Below are positions 1-5,794 of a stretch of DNA of 5,794 nt, one piece after another. The stretch covers positions 1 to 5,794 of the forward strand of contig CAYVLI010000178.1 in NCBI GenBank assembly GCA_964452105.1. The letters run 5' to 3'. Within the stretch, counting starts at the first letter, position 1. The number at the start of each line of letters is the position of its first letter. Below the pieces are notes generated by a model. That model had not been told where the DNA came from. It saw nothing but the letters and a program-made list of their open reading frames with translations, and did not search any database. This DNA comes from CAYVLI01 sp964452105 [NCBI: uncultured Nitrospinota bacterium] (GTDB taxonomy: Bacteria; JAUXIQ01). The position numbers and the translations under genes are program-made.

Positions 1-243
1 CCTACCATGGATGAAGTGCTGAAACTGCTGCTCCAGAGGCACATCGAAGTGCAGCTCTATCGCGCGCTTCTGGAGTCCCTGGCCAGCGAATACGCCGCCC
101 GCATGACCGCCATGGACAGCGCCACCAATAACGCCGAGGAGATGATAGATAAACTCACGCTCACTTACAACAAAATCCGCCAGGCCACCATCACCAAGGA
201 ACTCATAGAGGTGGTCAGCGGCGCAGACGCCCTCAGGGGCTGA
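1..243 (+). CDS. atpG: F1 ATP synthase gamma subunit, C-terminal part (5' end outside window)
   Basis: This is the last 80 codons of the gamma subunit, the central rotor shaft that turns inside the alpha3-beta3 head of F1 on the cytoplasmic side of the membrane. The frame is open from the first base, so the gene begins upstream. The signature is the conserved C-terminal helix: a [20 protein letters not shown] stretch (about nt 85-144), then a [21 protein letters not shown] segment and a GADAL-like end. These match the family's usual ending, so the 3' end is intact. The next gene is atpD, as expected for an atp operon; upstream atpA and atpH would be predicted but are not visible. Identification is secure; only the N-terminal part is unseen. 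Confidence 0.97.
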   Translation, partial: PTMDEVLKLLLQRHIEVQLYRALLESLASEYAARMTAMDSATNNAEEMIDKLTLTYNKIRQATITKELIEVVSGADALRG

Positions 244-284
244 GAATAAAAAGCGCGGGTTCAAGACGCAATATTATTTGATAA

Positions 285-1733
<1,449 letters not shown>

Positions 1734-1763
1734 TAGACGTGAACGATGGGATGACGAGCCGAT

Positions 1764-2177
1764 ATGGACGGAAAACTGACGTTTGAAATAGTGGTTCCAG
1801 AGAAAAGACTGCTCAGAGAAGAAGTCGATGAGGTCTCGGCGCCCGGGGCAATGGGCTACTTCGGTGTGCTGCCAGGACATACTCCTTTCCTCACCACGTT
1901 GATGGAAGGCGAAGTAAGCTATCGCATCGGAAACGAGCGCCATTTTCTGGCCACCTGTGGTGGCTATGCTGAAGCGGGGCCGGAAAAGCTGACGATACTG
2001 GCAGAGACAGCCGAGCGCTCCGAAGAAATAGACGTAGAGCGTGCGCAGCGAGCGAGGGAGCGCGCCGAAGAAAGGCTTCACCGGCGTGGAGACGAGGAAT
2101 TGGATTTCTCCCGCGCACAGGCTGCCCTTCAGCGGGCTTTGATTCGCTTGCAGGTAGCGGCCAAAGCCAAAGGCTAA
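1764..2177 (+). CDS. atpC: F1 ATP synthase epsilon subunit
   Basis: Epsilon sits on the central stalk with gamma, couples F1 to the c-ring and in many bacteria inhibits ATP hydrolysis through its C-terminal helices. The 137-residue length is typical. Residues 1 to about 85 form the N-terminal beta-sandwich, with the family signature GYFGVLPGHTPFLTTL near residues 32-47 and a GGYAEAGPEKLTILAETAE strand segment. Residues from about 87 on are charged and helical (ERAQRARERAEERL, then an Ala/Leu-rich helix), matching the complete two-helix C-terminal domain. The start has only a weak GGGATGA site upstream, which suggests translational coupling to atpD, 30 nt before. A terminator follows within about 25 nt, so this is the last gene of the operon. 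Confidence 0.95.
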   Translation: MDGKLTFEIVVPEKRLLREEVDEVSAPGAMGYFGVLPGHTPFLTTLMEGEVSYRIGNERHFLATCGGYAEAGPEKLTILAETAERSEEIDVERAQRARERAEERLHRRGDEELDFSRAQAALQRALIRLQVAAKAKG

Positions 2178-2200
2178 AGCCCGATATTGCTATCGTGATA

Positions 2201-2235
2201 AAGAGAGGGGGCGGTATAGCTGCCCCTCTTTTCAT
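2201..2235 (+). terminator. Intrinsic terminator of the atp operon, possibly bidirectional
   Basis: AAGAGAGGGG (2201-2210) pairs with CCCCTCTTTT (2223-2232), giving a 10-bp stem with one G-U pair around a 12-nt loop that can form a further GC/GC pairing. The T-run of the right arm continues as TTTTCATTT. It begins about 24 nt after the atpC stop. On the opposite strand the stem is followed only by a broken T-run (CTCTCTTTATC), so it may also stop read-through from the convergent acyl-CoA synthetase gene, less efficiently. Confidence 0.75.
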
Positions 2236-2353
2236 TTCGTAAGGAATAAATCCCGGGCCCTACGACCCTTCCTCCCCTATCTGACCTCAATAGTCTTTTC
2301 TATGGAGCATGAGTTTTCTCAATAAGCCGACTCTCGCGACCTCGATAAATCAA

Positions 2354-3901
2354 CTATGTCTGGCTGGCAGGGTGTACTGCCACGTTGGAGAGCTCCCGCA
2401 GGACTGGTTTTACCACCTTGCCCGAGGGGTTCTTGGGAAGCTCGTCTATGAACTCGATGAACCTGGGTTTCTTGAAGCTGGCCATAATCTGCTTGCAGTG
2501 CTCGATGATCTCCTCTTCGGTTACCTTGGAATCGGGCTTCCTCACCACGTAGGCTTTTATGGTTTCAACCCATACGGGGTCGGGGACTCCTATGACAGCC
2601 GCCTCTATCACTTCCGGGTGACTTGTCAGGGCGTACTCCACCTCGGCTGCATAAACGTTCTCCCCGCCGGTCTTTATCATGTCCTTCTTGCGGTCCACGA
2701 AGCGCATGTAGCCTTCTTCATCGTACCTGCCCAGGTCGCCGGTATGCAGCCAACCGCCGCGGAGAGTTTCGGCCGTAGCCTCGGGTTTTTTATAGTAGCC
2801 CTTGAAGACGTTGTGCCCCCTCACGATGATTTCGCCCACCTCGCCTACTTCCACGTCCTGATCCTGTTCGTTCACTATTCGGACCTCCACGTGGGGTATG
2901 GGTTTGCCGATGGAGTCCGGACGGCCCTCGAAGTATTGGGGTGAGAGCATGGAGACGCCCGGGCTGGCCTCGGTGAGACCGTAGCCTGCGATGAAGACAT
3001 TACCGAATATGCGGCCCAGCTTTTCGGCAGTGTTGGTGGGGAGCACCGAGCCGCCGCACAGGCCCCAGCGCACGCTGGACACGTCGTAGCTCTCCAGGTC
3101 GGGCAGCTCGGCGAGCATTATCCACATGGAGGTGAGCATGAGCATGCTTGTAACCCGCTCGCGCTGGACGGCTTCTATGGTCTCCTTGGGGTCGAAGTTC
3201 TTGAAAACGATGGTGGTGCCGCCCGTATGGAAGGTGGGGAAGGCCACGCAGTGCAGCGCCCCTGTATGAAACAGTGGGGCTGCGCAAATGCTCACATCAT
3301 CCGGGGTGACTCCCCAGCCGAAGTTCATGTTTATGGAGTTCCAGATGAGATTCCCGTGGGAGAGCATGGCCCCTTTTGGAAATCCCGTGGTGCCGGAGGT
3401 ATAGCAGAGCATCTGTATATCGTCCATGTCCACAGGGATGTCCGGCTCGGCCTCATGGGAGGATTGGATCAGCTCTTCGTAATCCAGCAGGTCGCCTTCC
3501 GGTTCGCCTTCCATCAGGATGTATTTTTTTACCGTGTCCAGCTCCGGCCTGATTTCGCTCACTATCTCCTTGAACTCGTCGCCAAGAAAGAGAATGGAAG
3601 ACTCCGAATCGTTCAGAGCGTAGATCAACTCCCTGCCCACTAAACGAAAGTTGAGCGGTACAGCCCACGCTCCCAATTTGGCCAGCCCGAAATAGACCTC
3701 CAGAAACTGAGAACAGTTGAAGGAGAGGATGGCTATGCGGTCTCCCTTTTTCACCCCCATCTCCGTGAGCTTATTGGCTATGCGATTCATGCGGGCGTTG
3801 AACTCCCGGTAGGTGTACCTCTTATCCTCGTAAATGACCGCTGCCTTGTCAGGAAATCTCTCTGCGCTGCTGAGAATGACGCTCCCCATGTTAAGGTTCA
3901 T
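2354..3901 (-). CDS. AMP-forming acyl-CoA synthetase (long-chain fatty acid--CoA ligase-like)
   Basis: Class I adenylate-forming enzyme that activates a carboxylic acid with ATP to an acyl-AMP, then transfers the acyl group to CoA. With the start at 3901 it has 515 residues, typical of the FadD/FadD3-like group. Motifs in order: P-loop YTSGTTGFPKG (residues 167-177), the APLFHTGAL region (about 208-216), YGLTEAS (307-313), TGDLGR (387-392) with the ATP-ribose-binding Asp, the hinge RKKDMIKTGGENV (404-416), and the C-terminal LPKNPSGKVVK with the adenylation Lys in GK (about 495). All are intact. A GGGGGGAG site 8 nt upstream supports 3901; an in-frame ATG at 3922 has no good site and lies only about 10 nt from the predicted transcription start. 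The acyl substrate cannot be told from sequence. It is convergent to atpC and divergent from the Fe-S gene at 4189. Confidence 0.93.
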   Translation of the reverse strand: MNLNMGSVILSSAERFPDKAAVIYEDKRYTYREFNARMNRIANKLTEMGVKKGDRIAILSFNCSQFLEVYFGLAKLGAWAVPLNFRLVGRELIYALNDSESSILFLGDEFKEIVSEIRPELDTVKKYILMEGEPEGDLLDYEELIQSSHEAEPDIPVDMDDIQMLCYTSGTTGFPKGAMLSHGNLIWNSINMNFGWGVTPDDVSICAAPLFHTGALHCVAFPTFHTGGTTIVFKNFDPKETIEAVQRERVTSMLMLTSMWIMLAELPDLESYDVSSVRWGLCGGSVLPTNTAEKLGRIFGNVFIAGYGLTEASPGVSMLSPQYFEGRPDSIGKPIPHVEVRIVNEQDQDVEVGEVGEIIVRGHNVFKGYYKKPEATAETLRGGWLHTGDLGRYDEEGYMRFVDRKKDMIKTGGENVYAAEVEYALTSHPEVIEAAVIGVPDPVWVETIKAYVVRKPDSKVTEEEIIEHCKQIMASFKKPRFIEFIDELPKNPSGKVVKPVLRELSNVAVHPASQT

Positions 3902-3938
3902 TTTTGTTGCTCCCCCCTTCATGCTTCGTTGGCATGAA

Positions 3939-3967
3939 ATTTAAGACTTTAAAGTTCGCCTTTTGAA
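3939..3967 (-). promoter_or_regulatory. Candidate sigma70-type promoter for the acyl-CoA synthetase, with a palindrome in its spacer
   Basis: On the minus strand TTCAAA (3967-3962) and TTAAAT (3944-3939) are separated by exactly 17 nt; each matches the consensus at 4 of 6 positions. Transcription would begin near 3932, about 30 nt before the start codon at 3901. The perfect 10-bp palindrome ACTTTAAAGT (3946-3955) lies within the spacer, a place where a repressor could act. The consensus match is moderate. Confidence 0.45.
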
Positions 3968-4039
3968 TCGGCTCTGATAGCTTCCCGCCTGGTGAAAGTT
4001 CATCTCTTAACAGGCATGATACCAGACATTACGCAGACC

Positions 4040-4052
4040 TATTCTAAGAATA
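4040..4052. promoter_or_regulatory. 13-bp inverted repeat in the divergent intergenic region
   Basis: TATTCT-A-AGAATA has perfect 6-nt arms around a central A. It lies between the two divergent promoter candidates, so it could be a regulator site for either gene. AT-rich palindromes of this size also occur by chance. Confidence 0.3.
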
Positions 4053-4105
4053 AGCTGGAACCGATGTCAATAAAATATTGTAATGAAAGCTCCCGCTCCG
4101 CCGCC

Positions 4106-4142
4106 TGCAAAAATTGCAATGACGTTAAGCCTGTGGTATAAA
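4106..4142 (+). promoter_or_regulatory. Promoter of the Fe-S protein gene with an overlapping inverted repeat
   Basis: TTGCAA (4114-4119) and TATAAA (4137-4142) are separated by 17 nt, a good sigma70-type match. Transcription would start near 4149, giving a leader of about 40 nt before the ATG at 4189. The inverted repeat TGCAA-AAA-TTGCA (4106-4118) overlaps the -35 box, the position of a repressor operator or of an activator contact. Confidence 0.65.
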
Positions 4143-4188
4143 AAAAGCCATAAGAATGATTAACGTCCGAATAATGGGGAGGGGAGAG

Positions 4189-5202
4189 ATGATGGAACAA
4201 AATACGATTAACCATCAAACGGCCCGGAAGGAACAGCAGCCTTATCAACCTTCGGATGGGAGCAATCCCCCGGACTCGAGCAGGGAGCTACAAAGAAGAG
4301 ACCAGATGGGCCAGGGTTCGGCAGTCGATCCGGAAGAAAAGATCAGAAATTCCATTGTTGACTTCGTGAAGAACAGCCCCGCCAACCATATGTTTCACCT
4401 GGACGAGGGCCCATTCTTCGAAGAGCCCATGGTGGGCTTCGCCGACGGGAAAGACCCCCTCTTCGAACAGTTCAAGGAGATCATAGGAGAGCATCATTAT
4501 ACGCCCGCGGAAATTCTGCAGAAGGCGGTGGAGTCCGGCGAAAGCGTCCCCGACCGGAATCCGGACAGGATAAGCGTAATAAGCTATATCCTTCCCGTAG
4601 CGGAGCATATAAGGGAGTCCAATCGCTCCCAGAGACATCATCCTTCCTTGCTGTGGGCCCACGGGAGGAACTGCGGGGAACGATTCAACAACGCCGTACG
4701 CGATTTCGTGGTCATGCAGATACGAGAGATGGGCTACCTGGCCGTAGCTCCAATGAGAGAGGATTATTTCCAATACATCACGGAATACGGCCCTGATGGG
4801 AACGTCTCATCCAACTGGTCGGAGCGCCACGCCGCATACGTGGCCGGGCTGGGCACCTTCAGCCTCAGCGATGGCTTCATAACCCCGAAAGGCATAGCCA
4901 TGCGCTGTGGAAACATCGTTACCAACCTGCCGCTTCAGCCTACCGACAGGCCCTATCCCGACCACTACCATAACTGCCTCCACTACCGGGAAGGCACCTG
5001 CAGGGTATGCATAGAGCGCTGCCCCGTCGGCGCAATCACAGAAGATGGGCACGACAAGCAGAAATGCCTGTGGTACCTGAGGGACTACCTGGGATACCTT
5101 CTCAAGAAAAAGTATAACTGCGACTGGACAACGGGCTGTGCCCTGTGCCAGACAGCCGTCCCCTGCGAGCAGGCCATCCCTCCTTCTCAGAAGACAGGAT
5201 AA
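4189..5202 (+). CDS. QueG / reductive-dehalogenase-like Fe-S protein, function unknown
   Basis: A 337-residue protein resembling epoxyqueuosine reductase (QueG) and the catalytic core of reductive dehalogenases, whose known members bind cobalamin and two [4Fe-4S] clusters. Residues 1-50 are polar, probably disordered, with no twin-arginine signal or membrane helix, so it is probably cytoplasmic. Residues 51-250 resemble the cobalamin-binding fold, ending in WSERHAAYVAGLGTFSLSDG (210-229) and a CGNIVTNLPLQP segment, like the ERHAAxAGLG...TDLPL region of QueG. Residues 263-326 form the cluster domain: C263, C271-x2-C274-x3-C278-P, C293, C311, C317-x2-C320-x5-C326. Relative to QueG the cysteine expected at 268 is Glu and that at 324 is Val, with C263 and C326 nearby. 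GGGGAGGGGAG directly before 4189 fixes the start (4192 also possible); in-frame ATGs at 4156 and 4174 lie before it. Probably monocistronic and divergent from the acyl-CoA synthetase. True QueG activity is doubtful; the substrate is unknown. Confidence 0.8.
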   Translation: MMEQNTINHQTARKEQQPYQPSDGSNPPDSSRELQRRDQMGQGSAVDPEEKIRNSIVDFVKNSPANHMFHLDEGPFFEEPMVGFADGKDPLFEQFKEIIGEHHYTPAEILQKAVESGESVPDRNPDRISVISYILPVAEHIRESNRSQRHHPSLLWAHGRNCGERFNNAVRDFVVMQIREMGYLAVAPMREDYFQYITEYGPDGNVSSNWSERHAAYVAGLGTFSLSDGFITPKGIAMRCGNIVTNLPLQPTDRPYPDHYHNCLHYREGTCRVCIERCPVGAITEDGHDKQKCLWYLRDYLGYLLKKKYNCDWTTGCALCQTAVPCEQAIPPSQKTG

Positions 5203-5213
5203 GTTTGACCCGA

Positions 5214-5239
5214 AACAGGCTTATGATAAATAAGTTTTT
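5214..5239 (+). terminator. Weak candidate terminator after the Fe-S protein gene
   Basis: CTTAT (5220-5224) pairs with ATAAG (5230-5234) around GATAA and is followed directly by TTTTT (5235-5239). Two G-U pairs can lengthen the stem. The T-run is good but the stem is short and AT-rich, so termination would be inefficient unless a factor helps. Confidence 0.35.
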
Positions 5240-5259
5240 CTGGAATCTGTCGTAGGGAC

Positions 5260-5288
5260 TGGTTTTAAACCCGCTTCTACACTATAAG
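5260..5288 (+). promoter_or_regulatory. Weak promoter candidate for the 99-residue gene, with operator-like palindrome
   Basis: TATAAG (5283-5288) matches the -10 consensus at 5 of 6 positions, but the sequence 17 nt upstream (TGGTTT) is a poor -35 box. GGTTT-T-AAACC (5261-5271), a perfect inverted repeat around one T, overlaps it. An activator-dependent promoter would fit, but the evidence is thin. Confidence 0.28.
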
Positions 5289-5324
5289 AATAACGTTTGC
5301 CTGTTATCAGGGAGGTTCGAAGCC

Positions 5325-5624
5325 ATGAAGCTGTTGATGGAAGTCAGGGTGGACATCGCCCCTGAGAAGGAAGACGAATTCAACGACTGGTATAACAACG
5401 TGCATATCCCCGGCGTGGTGAACTGCACCGGGTTCATCTCAGGGCGGCGCTACAGGTCGGTGCGCGGCGAACCCCGATATATGGCGCTATATGAGATAGA
5501 GTCGGTGGATGCGCTCAAGTCCAAAGAGTTCATTAAAGAGCGGGGCTGGTACCAGTTTGAGCCGCACATAAAGAACCTGTCCTGGAACCTCTATACCCAG
5601 GTGCACGAATACATCAAGGAATAG
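5325..5624 (+). CDS. Small dimeric alpha/beta-barrel protein (EthD / DUF4286-like), function unknown
   Basis: A 99-residue soluble protein without signal peptide, membrane segment or cysteine cluster (one Cys). The pattern LLMEVRVDIAPEKEDEFNDW (5-24 region), then WYNNVHIPGVVNCTGF, then RRYRSVRGEPRYMALYEIES is that of single-domain ferredoxin-like folds that dimerise into an alpha/beta barrel (EthD, ABM and DUF4286 groups). In these the WYNxxHIP segment forms the first helix and the following GFxxxRRY the next strand. Members bind or modify small hydrophobic compounds in degradation pathways; I cannot name a ligand here. GGAGG at 5311-5315 with 9-nt spacing supports the ATG. It lies 122 nt after the Fe-S gene in the same direction, but a weak terminator and a possible promoter lie between them, so co-transcription is uncertain. 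Confidence 0.75.
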   Translation: MKLLMEVRVDIAPEKEDEFNDWYNNVHIPGVVNCTGFISGRRYRSVRGEPRYMALYEIESVDALKSKEFIKERGWYQFEPHIKNLSWNLYTQVHEYIKE

Positions 5625-5649
5625 AAAAATGGTTTTTTGATGGGTGAGG

Positions 5650-5706
5650 CAGGAGGGGGTAGTCCTAAAGTACAGACAATTCATGAATTGTCTGTACGCC
5701 CTCCTG
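5650..5706. repeat. Perfect 28-bp palindrome nested inside an 8-bp inverted repeat
   Basis: Positions 5670-5697 are a perfect palindrome: left arm GTACAGACAATTCA, right arm its exact complement, with no spacer. Outside it CAGGAGGG (5650-5657) pairs with CCCTCCTG (5699-5706), separated from the inner palindrome by 12 nt on the left and 1 nt on the right. As RNA this would form an outer 8-bp stem, an asymmetric internal loop and a long inner stem. No T-run follows, so it is not a standard intrinsic terminator for the gene ending at 5624. It could be an operator, an intergenic repeat or a mobile-element remnant. Confidence 0.85.
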
Positions 5707-5740
5707 TTGATGGCATAAGCGTTAACTTGAAGGTATCGCT

Positions 5741-5794
5741 GTGCTGTCGGGTTTCCGCACCCGACAGCATTTGAACCTGCCAGGTTCGGAGACC
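5741..5794 (+). ncRNA. ffs: Candidate 5' half of a small SRP RNA, cut by the window end
   Basis: TGCTGTCGGGT (5742-5752) and ACCCGACAGCA (5759-5769) form a perfect 11-bp hairpin with loop TTCCGC. Then comes TTTGAACCTGCCAGGTTCGGA (from 5770). This resembles the bacterial SRP RNA order GUUUCCCGCA ... UGAACC..GUCAGGUCCGGA. As I recall E. coli 4.5S RNA, CCGCA and the CAGGU of the conserved domain start 26 nt apart; the same distance is found here (5755 and 5781). The apical part differs: GGAGACC instead of GGAAGGA. The 3' half is outside the window, so neither the closing helix nor the AGCAGC segment can be checked. The 5' end is uncertain. SRP RNA would pair with Ffh in co-translational membrane targeting. 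Confidence 0.45.

Noticed and set aside
2236-2353. Searched for a separate terminator or small gene between the convergent genes
   Set aside because: Only a 4-bp TGAG-TTTT-CTCA hairpin (2310-2321) was found, and no open frame with a ribosome binding site.
2309-2944. 211-codon plus-strand open frame antisense to the acyl-CoA synthetase
   Set aside because: It overlaps conserved C-terminal motifs of the synthetase, has no ribosome binding site and no recognisable domain.
3227-3643. 138-codon plus-strand open frame inside the synthetase gene
   Set aside because: It is antisense to the P-loop region of an intact gene and has no supporting start signal.
4288-4773. 161-codon minus-strand open frame within the Fe-S protein gene
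   Set aside because: It is opposite a gene with a clear promoter, ribosome binding site and conserved motifs; the translation has no domain features.
5625-5638. AAAAATGGTTTTTT after the 99-residue gene as an intrinsic terminator
   Set aside because: It is only an A/T stem with a 3-nt loop, with no GC-rich stem before the T-run; too weak to call.
5773-5794. Possible tRNA T-arm (GGTTCGGAGACC) at the window end
   Set aside because: The 7-nt loop would be TTCGGAG with G instead of the invariant A58, and the closing G53-C61 pair is missing; no acceptor, D or anticodon arm is present upstream.

Overview
The window is bacterial, compact and moderately GC-rich, with strong Shine-Dalgarno sites. It starts inside an F-type ATP synthase operon and ends in an RNA-like element. 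The gene mix suggests an anaerobe: an F1-ATPase cluster, an AMP-forming acyl-CoA synthetase and an iron-sulfur protein of the epoxyqueuosine reductase / reductive dehalogenase superfamily. Dehalococcoidia (Chloroflexota) or a syntrophic deltaproteobacterial lineage would fit. That placement is inference, since no marker here settles it.

Region 1 (1-2233, + strand): the 3' end of atpG (gamma), complete atpD (beta, catalytic) and complete atpC (epsilon) in the usual gamma-beta-epsilon order, closed by a hairpin terminator at 2201-2235. Together they make the rotor stalk and catalytic part of F1. Region 2 (2354-3901, - strand): a convergent gene for a class I adenylate-forming acyl-CoA synthetase. 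Region 3 (3902-4188): a divergent intergenic region with a promoter candidate facing each way, each associated with a short palindrome. Region 4 (4189-5202, + strand): a 337-residue protein with a cobalamin-reductase-like core and a C-terminal two-cluster Fe-S domain whose cysteine spacing is unusual. Region 5 (5325-5624, + strand): a 99-residue protein that looks like a dimeric alpha/beta-barrel (EthD / DUF4286-like).

Region 6 (5625-5794) has no gene but is rich in structure. It holds a perfect 28-bp palindrome nested inside a second inverted repeat, then an 11-bp hairpin, then a sequence resembling the conserved domain of bacterial SRP RNA, cut by the window edge.

The ATP synthase part is ordinary. 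The items most worth a second look are the displaced cysteines of the Fe-S protein, the nested palindrome and the SRP-RNA-like 3' end. I saw no CRISPR array, transposase, tRNA or rRNA.
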